This document shows, one piece after another, positions 8,363 to 16,636 of a DNA stretch of 64,000 bases. A program made the position numbers and the translations under genes. The DNA is from Actinomycetes bacterium. Lineage in GTDB: Bacteria > Actinomycetota > Actinomycetes > Propionibacteriales > Propionibacteriaceae. The notes under the pieces are model-generated. The model made no database searches. It saw nothing but the letters and a program-made list of their open reading frames with translations, and was not told the origin of the DNA. Where the stretch lies: the NCBI GenBank assembly GCA_030426725.1, contig JAUHXZ010000005.1:1-64000 (forward strand), given 5' to 3'. Position 1 is the first letter of the stretch, and the number at the start of each line of letters is the position of its first letter.

Positions 8363-9295
8363 ATGAATACGACTGCACGCACTCGAAGCATCGAAGGTAT
8401 CGACGGCAAGGACTCGGTGGGGCTCTACCTGGACGCGATCGCGAAGACCCCCCTGCTCAGCGCCGTGGAGGAAGTGGAGCTGGCCCGGCAGATCGAGGCG
8501 GGGATGTACGCGTCCCGCGTCCTCTCCGGTGAGGTCGACTCGAATGTCGAGGCCACCGACGACGAACTGCGCGATCTGGAGACCCTCGGCGAACGGGCGA
8601 TGAAGAGGTTCGTCCAGGCGAACCTGCGCCTCGTGGTGTCGGTGGCCCGGAAGTACGGCAGGGCGCAGATGCCCCTGCTCGATCTCGTTCAGGAGGGCAA
8701 CACGGGTCTCATCCGCGCCGTCGAGAAGTTCGACTACGCCAAGGGCTTCAAGTTCTCCACCTACGCGACGTGGTGGGTCCGGCAGGCGATCTCGCGTGGT
8801 ATCGCACAGCAGGGCCGCATCGTGCGGCTCCCCGTGCACGTCGCGGAGCAGGTCAACCAGGTGTCAGCCGTCCGCCGCAACCTGGAGCGACAGCTGGGCC
8901 GCGAGCCCGAGCTCGCGGAGATCGCCGATGAACTGGGCCTCGAGGAGCACAAGATCGTGGACCTTCTGCGCTACTCCCGCGACCACGTCTCGCTCGACGC
9001 CCCGGTCGAGGTCGACGGCGACACCGCACTCGGTGACCTGATCGCGCGCGAGACGGCGCCCGGACCCGACGAGATGGTGCTCGACGCCGAGGAGCGCGCC
9101 CGACTCGAGGGCATGCTCGCCAGGCTCGACGAGCGTTCCCAGGACGTGGTCCGCCGCCGGTACGGCCTCCTCGACGGGCGCCAGGCCAAGCTCGCCGACA
9201 TCGGCGTGCACTGGGGCATCACCGCCGAGCGTGTCCGCCAGATCGAGCGTCAGGCACTGGCCACGCTCCGCGAGACCGAGGGGATCGCCGCCTGA
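8363..9295 (+). CDS. sigB: Principal-like sigma factor SigB
   Basis: 310-aa group 1/2 sigma factor lacking the long N-terminal extension of SigA. It has region 1.2 (DSVGLYLDAIAKTPLL), region 2 (TYATWWVRQAISRGIAQQ), region 3 (RLPVHVAEQVNQV) and region 4.2 (WGITAERVRQIERQ). The ATG at 8363 follows GGAAAGG (8348-8354). This paralogue normally supports general stress and stationary-phase transcription in actinobacteria; the ECF-type promoter upstream agrees with that. Confidence 0.93.
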   Translation: MNTTARTRSIEGIDGKDSVGLYLDAIAKTPLLSAVEEVELARQIEAGMYASRVLSGEVDSNVEATDDELRDLETLGERAMKRFVQANLRLVVSVARKYGRAQMPLLDLVQEGNTGLIRAVEKFDYAKGFKFSTYATWWVRQAISRGIAQQGRIVRLPVHVAEQVNQVSAVRRNLERQLGREPELAEIADELGLEEHKIVDLLRYSRDHVSLDAPVEVDGDTALGDLIARETAPGPDEMVLDAEERARLEGMLARLDERSQDVVRRRYGLLDGRQAKLADIGVHWGITAERVRQIERQALATLRETEGIAA

Positions 9296-9314
9296 GGCGA
9301 CTCCCTCCCAGACC

Positions 9315-9350
9315 GGCGGCCCGTCCCATCCCCCCACAGGACGGGCCGCC
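9315..9350. terminator. Bidirectional terminator between sigB and tesB
   Basis: Perfect 12-bp stem GGCGGCCCGTCC / GGACGGGCCGCC with a 12-base C-rich loop, between convergent genes. Confidence 0.85.
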
Positions 9351-9368
9351 GCCATGTCCGGGAGGGGC

Positions 9369-10217
9369 TCACCCCAGCACGCGGATGAGTCCCTCCTGGG
9401 CACAAGATGCGACCGCGAGGCCGTTCTGGAAGAGGCGCCCCATGGCGAATCCACGGGCATGCGAAGCCGAAGGCGAGTTCATGTCGTAGAGCAACCAGTC
9501 GTCGACGCGGACCGGCCGGTGGAACCACATGGCGTGATCGATCGAGGCCGCCTGCATCGACGGCGACAGGAACTCGACCTCGTGCGGCACCGTCGTGACG
9601 CTGAGAAGCGTGATGTCGGACAGGTAGGCCAGCACGGCGGAGTGCAGCAGCGGATCGTCCGGCATCGGCTCACGGGTCCGCACCCAGGCCTTCATGCTGC
9701 CGCCCATCTCCCCCCGGTCCGGCCGAGCTGCGAGCCGCACGTCGAGGGCGTCCCACTCGGACACCAGACGCACACTGGCACCGAAGCGCCGTTCCAGAAC
9801 ATCGTGCAGCGACGGGCACGACTCCGGCACGGCGACCCCCTGCGGCTGCGTCGCCGAGTGGTCCAGGCCCTCCTCGGGCTCCTGGAAGGACGCGGTCATC
9901 TGGAAGATCACCGTGTCACCCTGCCTGGTGAGGACCCTCCGATTGCTGAAGGCGTTCCCGTCGCGCACGGCCTCGACCTCGAAGTCGAGCGGTCTGTCGA
10001 TGGCCCCGGGGCGGAGGAAATACGCACTCAGGGAGTGGACGATCCGTTCAGGCGGGACCGTGCGGGCCGCCGCCACCAGGGTCTGCCCCAGCACCTGCCC
10101 GCCGAAGAGACGCTGCAGGAGCGTGTCCGGGTGCGGCCCGCGAAACCGGTTCTCCCCGGTCTTCTGCAGGTCGAACAGGGCGATCAGTTCGGCAACATCC
10201 TTCGGCACGGACCCCAT
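9369..10217 (-). CDS. tesB: Acyl-CoA thioesterase II (TesB)
   Basis: 282-aa double-hotdog thioesterase that hydrolyses acyl-CoA to free acid and CoA. GPHPDTLLQRLFGGQVLGQTLVAA-type N-terminal hotdog sequence is present, and the second hotdog contains SIDHAMWFHRPVRVDDWLLY with the family's Asp. Start ATG at 10217 matches family N-termini. Divergent from the DeoR-family regulator with about 70 bases between starts. Confidence 0.92.
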   Translation of the reverse strand: MGSVPKDVAELIALFDLQKTGENRFRGPHPDTLLQRLFGGQVLGQTLVAAARTVPPERIVHSLSAYFLRPGAIDRPLDFEVEAVRDGNAFSNRRVLTRQGDTVIFQMTASFQEPEEGLDHSATQPQGVAVPESCPSLHDVLERRFGASVRLVSEWDALDVRLAARPDRGEMGGSMKAWVRTREPMPDDPLLHSAVLAYLSDITLLSVTTVPHEVEFLSPSMQAASIDHAMWFHRPVRVDDWLLYDMNSPSASHARGFAMGRLFQNGLAVASCAQEGLIRVLG

Positions 10218-10286
10218 CGTGCCACCCGGAGTAGGGTGCCGAGTGCCGAATACGTAGCGCGGGAGCGCGAAGCAGGAGTTACGAAC

Positions 10287-11102
10287 ATGGCCGACGACAC
10301 CTCCGGCAGGCAGCCGGGAAGCACCGCCCAACGCACGCGGCATCTCGCGATCGCGGAACTCGTGATCAAGCGAGGTTCGGTGTCGATGGAGGACATCGCG
10401 GAGCACACCGGGGTCAGCACGATGACGGCGTATCGCGACGTGAGGGCGCTCGAGGACGCCGGCCTGCTCCAACGCCACCGCGGCCAGGTCTCGGCGGTGG
10501 CGAGCGGCCTGCAGGAGGCGAGCGCGTCGTTCCGCATCGAGCAGGAGCCCGAGAGCAAGGAGGCGATGGCCCGTGCCCTCGCGGGGCTCATCCCTCCGGG
10601 CAGTTCCGTCGCACTCGACGACTCGACCAGCGGCATCTACGTCGTGCGAGAACTCGCCAAGACACCTCCGACGACGGTGATCACCAATTCGCTTCTCGTG
10701 GCACGCGAGGCCACGCAGGCCAGCGACATCCACCTGTTCCTCACGGGAGGGTCGTACGAGGGTTGGGCGGACGCCGTGCTCGGCCCGACCGCGATCTCAA
10801 CCCTGGAGGGCCTGGACATGGACTTCTGCGTCCTCTCCGCATCGGGCATCGCCGACGGTCGTTGCTTCCACCCCTACGAGGCAGTGGTCGCGGTGAAGAA
10901 GGCCATGCTCCGCGCGGCGCGCACGCGCGTGCTGCTGCTCGACCACACCAAGCTGCGCCGCAAAGCGCTGCACGCGTTCGCGCGACTGGATGAGTTCGAC
11001 CACGTCGTCGTCGACCCCGGCGCCGGCGACGACGACCTCGCGCAGCTCGCGGCCTGGGGGGCACGTGTGGTCGTCGCGGAGGCCACGAGCCCAGAGAGTT
11101 AA
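10287..11102 (+). CDS. DeoR/GlpR-family transcriptional regulator of the adjacent sugar/polyol cluster
   Basis: 271 aa. Residues 15-70 form the DeoR winged helix-turn-helix (SMEDIAEHTGVSTMTAYRDV); the remainder is the sugar-phosphate-sensing DeoRC domain, with SVALDDSTSGIYVV and VITNSL in the expected order. Start ATG at 10287 behind AGGAG. It lies directly upstream of, and in the same direction as, rpiB-membrane-HAD-kinase-dehydrogenase, so it is the likely regulator of that cluster. By family rule its inducer would be a phosphorylated sugar or polyol intermediate (inference). Confidence 0.88.
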   Translation: MADDTSGRQPGSTAQRTRHLAIAELVIKRGSVSMEDIAEHTGVSTMTAYRDVRALEDAGLLQRHRGQVSAVASGLQEASASFRIEQEPESKEAMARALAGLIPPGSSVALDDSTSGIYVVRELAKTPPTTVITNSLLVAREATQASDIHLFLTGGSYEGWADAVLGPTAISTLEGLDMDFCVLSASGIADGRCFHPYEAVVAVKKAMLRAARTRVLLLDHTKLRRKALHAFARLDEFDHVVVDPGAGDDDLAQLAAWGARVVVAEATSPES

Positions 11103-11207
11103 CAAGCAACTCGATATCTCTCACACTGTAGGTGGTTTTTTTCACATCCTTCGTGTTAGTCTCTTCATGTACGCGGCAAGGCAGCCGCGCGATTGAAGGA
11201 GCTACAC
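11103..11207 (+). promoter_or_regulatory. Promoter/operator region of the rpiB-araM-like cluster
   Basis: A-T-rich for this genome. It contains a GTTAAC at the end of the regulator, two related segments CTCACACT (11123-11130) and TTCACATC, a run of seven T, and a -10-like TAGTCT near 11157, about 45 bases before the RpiB ATG. The repeated TCACA motifs are candidate DeoR half-sites. GAAGGAGC precedes the rpiB start. Confidence 0.45.
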
Positions 11208-11675
11208 ATGGGATACCGAGTGGTGCTGGCCGCGGATCAGGCCGGCGTTTCCTACAAGGACGCGATCAAGGCGAAGCTCGAGGGCGACCCTCGCGTCGAA
11301 TCGATCATCGACGTCGGCGTCGACGCGGACACCGACCCGACGGCCTACCCCCACGTCGCGGTCGCCGGTGCGCGCAAGATCGCCTCCGGCGAGGCCGACC
11401 GCGGCATCTTCGTCTGCGGCACAGGCATGGGCATGGCGATGTCGGCCAACAAGGTCCCCGGCGTCCGGGCGAGCACCGCACACGACTCGTTCTCCGTGGA
11501 GCGCCTCGTGCTGTCGAACAACGGCCAGGTCCTCTGCCTGGGTGAGCGCGTCATCGGCCGGCAGTTGGCGCTCCGGCTGGCCGACGAGTTCCTCGACTAC
11601 GTCTTCGACGACACCTCCGCCTCTGCGGCGAAGGTCGACGCCCTGTGCTCCTACGAGCCCCCCGCCGCCGGGTAG
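11208..11675 (+). CDS. RpiB/LacAB-family sugar-phosphate isomerase
   Basis: 155-aa aldose-ketose phosphate isomerase. AADQAG near the N-terminus replaces the usual (G/A)SDHAG, and the [20 protein letters not shown] segment (65-85) holds the catalytic Cys and anion hole of the RpiB family. Family members act on ribose 5-P/ribulose 5-P, allose 6-P, galactose 6-P (LacAB) or tetrose phosphates (EryI/DerI/LerI in erythritol and threitol catabolism). The Gln in the usual His position of the AADQAG motif is notable and recurs in several catabolic members. First structural gene of the cluster, so a dedicated catabolic isomerase rather than the pentose-pathway enzyme is likely. Confidence 0.88.
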   Translation: MGYRVVLAADQAGVSYKDAIKAKLEGDPRVESIIDVGVDADTDPTAYPHVAVAGARKIASGEADRGIFVCGTGMGMAMSANKVPGVRASTAHDSFSVERLVLSNNGQVLCLGERVIGRQLALRLADEFLDYVFDDTSASAAKVDALCSYEPPAAG

Positions 11676-11730
11676 CCGTCGCGCCCTCGATCAACCACCA
11701 ACTCAATCACCATTCACTAGGAGAACAACG

Positions 11731-12729
11731 GTGTTCACAGCAACCCTGGGGGTATTCCTCCTCGGCCTGGTCGTTTCGCTCGCGGGCGGATTCGTCGGCG
11801 CCGCGATCGGCGCCAACTACGCCTTCGCCGTCACCGGCATCAGCGTCTTCGTGGCCTGGGGGCTGTTCGCGGCCACGGGCTCGGGCGCAGGATTCGACTT
11901 CCTCGCCTTCGGCCCGTTCATGGGCCCGCACATCGCCTTCGCCGGCGGCGTCGCGGCGGCCGCCTACGCAGGGAGCCGGGGCCTGACCGACGGGCGCGAC
12001 GTCTCCGAGCCGCTGGCCCGCCTCGGCCGGCCGAAGATCCTCATGGTCGGCGCGCTCTTCGGTATGGCCGGCTACCTCATCCAGATCGGAATCGCCCAGC
12101 TGCCGTGGTTCGGCAGCCACACCGACTCCGTCGCCCTGACGGTCTTCATCTCGGCCGTCCTCGCCCGTCTCTTCTTCGGCGGAAGCCTGTTCCACCCCGA
12201 GAAGATGAACCAAGACGCAAAGGGATTCTGGGGACGAATCGCGCCCAACAACGAGAGCTTCTGGCTCACCTGGCAACAGCGGCCGGCACAGTACCTCGCC
12301 ATCGGCGCCTTCTTCGGCATCCTCGGCGGCGGCTCGGCCATCGCACTGTCGACCTTCTTCCCCGGCGCCGACGCCTGGGCCCACACCTTCGCCTTCGGCT
12401 TCTCCGCGATCGTCGTGCTGTTCCTCATCCTCGGCCACGAAATGCCCATCCAGCACCACGTCACGATCATCGGCGGCCTGGCAGCGGTGAAGTTCATGCC
12501 CATCCTCGCCGGCGACGGGTTCGTCTGGGGTGATTGGGGCGAGACGATCGCCTGGCTCGCGGTCGCGTCGCTGCTGATCGGAGCAGTGTTCGGCATGATC
12601 TCCGCATTCCTCGGAGAGCTCCAGTCGAACCTCTTCCACATCCGCGGCAAGACACACATCGATCCGCCTGCGATGGCCATCTGGGTATCCACCACCCTGG
12701 TACTGACCACTGCTGCTCTCTTCAGCTGA
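11731..12729 (+). CDS. Polytopic membrane protein with two homologous halves, candidate sugar/polyol permease
   Basis: 332 aa, about 8-10 hydrophobic segments; family not recognised. GTG start at 11731 behind AGGAG. The sequence is an internal duplication with an offset of about 176-181 residues: GPHIAFAGGVAAAAY (65-79) matches QHHVTIIGGLAAVKF (241-255), VGALFGM (106-112) matches IGAVFGM (283-289), and the last membrane segment of each half is also similar (133-149 and 314-330). His67 and His243 occupy equivalent positions, followed by GG. Such repeats are typical of secondary transporters and channels. Its place between isomerase and kinase genes, with no other transporter in the cluster, suggests uptake of the substrate (inference). 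Confidence 0.75.
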   Translation: MFTATLGVFLLGLVVSLAGGFVGAAIGANYAFAVTGISVFVAWGLFAATGSGAGFDFLAFGPFMGPHIAFAGGVAAAAYAGSRGLTDGRDVSEPLARLGRPKILMVGALFGMAGYLIQIGIAQLPWFGSHTDSVALTVFISAVLARLFFGGSLFHPEKMNQDAKGFWGRIAPNNESFWLTWQQRPAQYLAIGAFFGILGGGSAIALSTFFPGADAWAHTFAFGFSAIVVLFLILGHEMPIQHHVTIIGGLAAVKFMPILAGDGFVWGDWGETIAWLAVASLLIGAVFGMISAFLGELQSNLFHIRGKTHIDPPAMAIWVSTTLVLTTAALFS

Positions 12730-12751
12730 CCACGACGGAAGGATGACGACC

Positions 12752-13609
12752 GTGTCGACCATCGTCTCGGCGCCCACGGAACTGAAGGGTGCCTACATCT
12801 TCGACCTCGACGGCACCATCTACCTGGGCGACCATCTTCTGCCCGGCGCGGCCCGCATGATCCGGGAGTTGCGCCGGAGGGAGATCCCGGTGCGGTTCCT
12901 GTCGAACAACCCCACGAAGGACCCGGTCCAGTACCAACAGAAGCTGGCGAAGCTGGGCCTGCCGACCTCCCTGGACGACATCGCCAACACCGTCGTCACG
13001 ACGGTGCGTTGGCTCTCCGAGCACCACCCATACGCCATCCTCTTCGTCATCGGCGAAGAACCGCTGCGGAGGGCGCTACTCGACGCCGGCTTCCGGCTCA
13101 GCGAGGACCCGGCGGAGATCGACATCGTCATCGCCTCCTACGACCGCACCTTCGACTACCGCAAGCTCCAGATCGCCTTCGACGCGATCTGGTACCACAA
13201 GCGGGCCATCCTCATCCAGACCAACCCGGACCGCTACTGCCCGTTCCCGGGCGGCCGCGGCGAGCCGGACTGCGCCGCGATCACGGCCGCCATCGAGGCC
13301 TGCACCGGCGTCGCCTGCTCCGTCAGCCTCGGCAAGCCGTCGCCGCTGATGCTGCAGGAGGCCATGTCCGGCCTGGACGTCCCCCTCCACGACGCGGTCA
13401 TGGTCGGGGACCGGCTGGGTACTGACATCCAGATGGCGCTCGACGCCGATATGCCGTCCGCCGTCGTCCTCACCGGTGAGGCCACCCCCGACGACGTGGC
13501 CTCGCTCCCCCGGGCGGCCCGCCCCACCTACGTCCTCGACCGCGTCGACCGGCTCATCCCAGCGCACATCTGGGACGAGCTCGGCTGGACCGACGACAAC
13601 GACAACTGA
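12752..13609 (+). CDS. HAD-superfamily IIA phosphatase, NagD/AraL-like
   Basis: About 285 aa. Motif I is IFDLDGTIYLG with nucleophile and acid Asp; motif II is FLSNNPTKD; the cap domain (about 80-190) is of the IIA type; motif III Lys is in LGKPSP and motif IV is MVGDRLGTDI. This is the NagD/AraL sugar-phosphatase group. The GTG at 12752 is preferred: GGAAGG ends 9 bases before it, whereas the in-frame ATG at 12743 directly abuts that motif. In the B. subtilis ara operon the homologous AraL is a promiscuous sugar phosphatase encoded beside kinase and AraM, the same association as here. Probable role is removing accumulated phosphorylated intermediates or a pathway dephosphorylation step. Confidence 0.87.
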   Translation: MSTIVSAPTELKGAYIFDLDGTIYLGDHLLPGAARMIRELRRREIPVRFLSNNPTKDPVQYQQKLAKLGLPTSLDDIANTVVTTVRWLSEHHPYAILFVIGEEPLRRALLDAGFRLSEDPAEIDIVIASYDRTFDYRKLQIAFDAIWYHKRAILIQTNPDRYCPFPGGRGEPDCAAITAAIEACTGVACSVSLGKPSPLMLQEAMSGLDVPLHDAVMVGDRLGTDIQMALDADMPSAVVLTGEATPDDVASLPRAARPTYVLDRVDRLIPAHIWDELGWTDDNDN

Positions 13610-13646
13610 CCACCGACGAACACTCAACGAAGAAGGTTCTTTCACC

Positions 13647-15206
13647 ATGAACATCGATGGCCCCTACCTGATGGGAATCGACTTCGGCACCGAGAGCTGC
13701 CGGGTCGCCATATTCGACCTCGCCGGACGCCCCCTCACGTTCGCCGCGACCACCTACAAGACGCGCCACCCCAGGCCGGGATGGGCCGAGCAGAGCCCCA
13801 AGGACTGGTGGGAGGCGCTGCAGGCCTCATCGCGCAAGGCCCTCGCCAACTCCGGTATTCCCGCAGCCGCCATCGCGGGCATCTCCTGCGACGCGACCAC
13901 CATGACGGTGGTACCCATGGACGCCAAGGGGGAGGCCATCCGCGACGCCATCATGTGGATGGACGTGCGCGCCACCGAGCAGGCGGCCCGCGCCGAGACG
14001 TCGGACTCCGTGGCCCGCCTCTACAACGGCGCCGGCACCGCCCCCGCCACGGCCGAGTGGTTCCCCTTCAAGGCCGCCTGGCTGCGGGAGAACGAGCCCG
14101 ACACCTACAACGCCGCGCACAAGTTGGTCGACGCCCCGGACTGGGTCACCTACATGCTGACCGGCGAGTGGAGCGTCAACATCAACTCCGCCGCGATCCG
14201 GATGTACTACAACCGCGCCAAGGGCGGCTGGCCCGTGGACTTCTACGAGCACATCGGCTGCGGCGACGTCTTCGACAAGATCCCCGAGAAGGTCCTCGAC
14301 CTCGGAACCCCCGTCGGGGGCCTGACACCGGCCGCGGCGCAGGCGCTCGGCCTCGTCCCGGGCATCCCGGTCGCGCAGGGCCCCGCCGACGCATGGGCCG
14401 GCCAGATCGGACTCGGCGTGGTCACCCCGGGCCGGATGGCTCTGATCACCGGTTCCTCGCACGTCGTCACCGGTCAGACCGACACCGAGATCCATGGCAA
14501 GGGCTTCTTCGGCGCCTACACCGACGGCGTCATCAAGGGCCAGTACACGGTCGAGGGCGGTCAGGTCTCCACCGGTTCGGTGCTCAAGTGGTTCAAGGAC
14601 AACTTCGCCCCGGACGTCGTGGCCGCCGCCGAGACGAGTGGACTCAACGCCTACGACATCCTCAACCGCAAGTCGAAGGACATTCCGATCGGTTCCGACG
14701 GCCTCATCGTCAACGAGTACTTCCAGGGCAACCGCACGCCGTACACCGACTCGAAGGCCCGGGGCATCTTCTGGGGCCTCTCGCTGCACCACACCCCGGC
14801 GCACATGTACCACGCCATCCAGGAGTCGGTCTGCTACGGCACCGCCCACAACCTGCGCGCCATGGAAAGCCAGGGATTCAAGGTCAGCGAGATCGTCGCC
14901 TGCGGCGGCGCCACCAACTCGCGCGACTGGATGCAGATGCACGCCGACGTCACCGGCGTGCCCGTCACTCTCACCGAGGTCGGTGACGCAGTCGTGCTCG
15001 GCACCTGCATGGTGGCCGCAGTCGGTGCGGGCATCTACAAGGACCTGAAGGAGGCCTCCGACCACATGGTCCACGAGGTCGACCGGCTCGAACCCGACCA
15101 GGCCAACCACGACGAGTACCAGTTCTACCTCGACCAGTACTGCGAGTCCTACCCCGCTCTGGCCGAGCTCACGCATCGGGTCGTCGACCACGAAGCGGCC
15201 AAGTAA
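13647..15206 (+). CDS. FGGY-family carbohydrate kinase
   Basis: 519-aa two-domain ATP-dependent sugar or polyol kinase. The N-terminal phosphate loop is GIDFGTESCRVAIFD (10-24); QGPADAWAG carries the likely catalytic base Asp248; the second nucleotide loop is VACGGATNSRDW near residue 419. The general pattern is nearest ribulokinase/xylulokinase-type members, but the substrate cannot be assigned: pentulose, pentitol or tetritol are all possible. ATG at 13647 behind AGAAGG. Nine bases separate it from the dehydrogenase gene, so both are almost certainly one transcript. Confidence 0.9.
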   Translation: MNIDGPYLMGIDFGTESCRVAIFDLAGRPLTFAATTYKTRHPRPGWAEQSPKDWWEALQASSRKALANSGIPAAAIAGISCDATTMTVVPMDAKGEAIRDAIMWMDVRATEQAARAETSDSVARLYNGAGTAPATAEWFPFKAAWLRENEPDTYNAAHKLVDAPDWVTYMLTGEWSVNINSAAIRMYYNRAKGGWPVDFYEHIGCGDVFDKIPEKVLDLGTPVGGLTPAAAQALGLVPGIPVAQGPADAWAGQIGLGVVTPGRMALITGSSHVVTGQTDTEIHGKGFFGAYTDGVIKGQYTVEGGQVSTGSVLKWFKDNFAPDVVAAAETSGLNAYDILNRKSKDIPIGSDGLIVNEYFQGNRTPYTDSKARGIFWGLSLHHTPAHMYHAIQESVCYGTAHNLRAMESQGFKVSEIVACGGATNSRDWMQMHADVTGVPVTLTEVGDAVVLGTCMVAAVGAGIYKDLKEASDHMVHEVDRLEPDQANHDEYQFYLDQYCESYPALAELTHRVVDHEAAK

Positions 15207-15215
15207 GGAGAGACC

Positions 15216-16568
15216 ATGTCCGATCTGATCCAGGCCTCGCTCGCCGAAGCCACCGACACCAAGCGCGTCGAACTGGGCGCCGGTGCCGTCGAGAAGGTGG
15301 CCGAGGTGTTCACGTCCCTCTTCCCGGGACGCAGAGCGGTGGTCATCGGCGACGAGCGCACCATGGCCGCGGCCGGAGACGCAGTGACGGCAGCCCTCGC
15401 GGCCGGCGGGGTCGAGCTCCTCGAGCCGCACGTACTCCCCGGTGACCCGGAGCTGTACGCGAAGTACGAGAACATCGAGGCGCTCCGCGACACGCTCGCG
15501 GGCCTCGACGCGGTTGCGGTGGCCGTCGGCGCCGGCACGCTCAACGACATCGTCAAGCGGGCCAGTGGCGAACTCGAACGCGGCTACATGATCGTCGGCA
15601 CCGCGGCCTCGATGGACGGATACACCGCCTTCGGTTCCTCCATCGCGGTCGACGGGTTCAAGCAGACCCTCGGCTGCCCCGCCCCACAGGCCTGCGTGGC
15701 CGACCTCGACATCATGGCGGCCGCCCCGGGCAACATGACCGCCTCCGGCTATGGGGATCTGCTCGGAAAGGTCCCAGCCGGCGCCGACTGGATCCTCGCC
15801 GACGCGCTCGGTGTCGAACCCGTCGACGACGCGGTGTGGGCGAAGGTCCAAGGTCCCCTCGCCGACGCCGTCTCCGACCCGGAGGGGCTCGCCGCCCGTG
15901 ATGTCAGGGCCATCGGTGCCCTCGCGGAGGGGCTGGTCATGTCGGGTCTCGCCATGCAGGCGCACCAGTCCTCACGCCCCGCCTCGGGCGCCGAGCACCA
16001 GTTCAGCCATCTCTGGGAGATGGAGGGACACGGCGTCGACCAGGTCCCCAGGCTCTCGCACGGCTTCAAGGTGGCCCTCGGAACGGTCGCGGTCGCGGCG
16101 CTCTACGAGGCGCTCCTCGAGACCGACGTGGCGGCGCTCGACGTCGACGCCGCGGTCGCGGCCTGGCGGTCCCGCGAGGACCTCGAGGCACACGTGAGGC
16201 ACCTCAACCCCAATCCGCGACTGGTGGACGAGACCGTCGCGCAGACCCTCGCGAAGTGGGTCCCCGCCGAGGAGCTCCGCGCGCGCCTGGAGACCCTCAC
16301 GGGGACCTGGGCCGAGCTGGCCCCGCGGCTGCGGGAGCAGCTCCTGCCGGCGGCGGAGCTTCAGCGCAGGCTGCGCGCGGTTGGTGCCCCCGCCCACCCG
16401 TCCGACATCGACCTCGACTGGGACCGTTTCAGGGCCACGTACCTTCGTGCCCAGACAATCCGGAAGCGCTACACGGTTCTGGACGTCCTGTTCGAGGCAG
16501 GGCTCCTCGAGCCCCTCGTCGACAAGCTGTTCGCAGCCGACGGGTTCTGGGGTCTGCAGCGTCCGTGA
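15216..16568 (+). CDS. AraM/EgsA-like sn-glycerol-1-phosphate dehydrogenase
   Basis: 450-aa member of the iron-type alcohol dehydrogenase/dehydroquinate synthase fold. GAGTLNDIVK (105-114) is the NAD(P)-binding loop and ASMDGYTAFGS (from 131) the signature of the G1P dehydrogenase group. Metal ligands are expected at the Asp in GYGDLLGK (about 180), the His in EHQFSHLWE (about 261) and the His in SHGFKVALG (282). Characterised relatives reduce DHAP to sn-glycerol 1-phosphate (archaeal EgsA; Ni-dependent AraM of Bacillus). In this cluster it might instead oxidise a phosphorylated polyol made by the kinase (inference). The 450-aa length exceeds AraM by a C-terminal extension after about residue 390. 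Confidence 0.85.
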   Translation: MSDLIQASLAEATDTKRVELGAGAVEKVAEVFTSLFPGRRAVVIGDERTMAAAGDAVTAALAAGGVELLEPHVLPGDPELYAKYENIEALRDTLAGLDAVAVAVGAGTLNDIVKRASGELERGYMIVGTAASMDGYTAFGSSIAVDGFKQTLGCPAPQACVADLDIMAAAPGNMTASGYGDLLGKVPAGADWILADALGVEPVDDAVWAKVQGPLADAVSDPEGLAARDVRAIGALAEGLVMSGLAMQAHQSSRPASGAEHQFSHLWEMEGHGVDQVPRLSHGFKVALGTVAVAALYEALLETDVAALDVDAAVAAWRSREDLEAHVRHLNPNPRLVDETVAQTLAKWVPAEELRARLETLTGTWAELAPRLREQLLPAAELQRRLRAVGAPAHPSDIDLDWDRFRATYLRAQTIRKRYTVLDVLFEAGLLEPLVDKLFAADGFWGLQRP

Positions 16569-16592
16569 CGACGGGCCTGCCGACCTGACATC

Positions 16593-16636
16593 GATCCGCC
16601 GGGCGGGGTGAGCCCAGTCACCCCGCCTGGCGGATC
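16593..16636. terminator. Bidirectional terminator overlapping the 3' end of hrpA
   Basis: 19-bp stem with one mismatch (16593-16611 and 16618-16636) and a 6-base loop GCCCAG. The right arm includes the hrpA stop codon and last five codons. It ends the sugar cluster on one strand and hrpA on the other. Confidence 0.85.

Noticed and set aside
13827-15965. About 710-codon minus-strand frame across the kinase and dehydrogenase genes
   Set aside because: Low-complexity Gly/Val/Asp/His sequence complementary to two well-supported genes.
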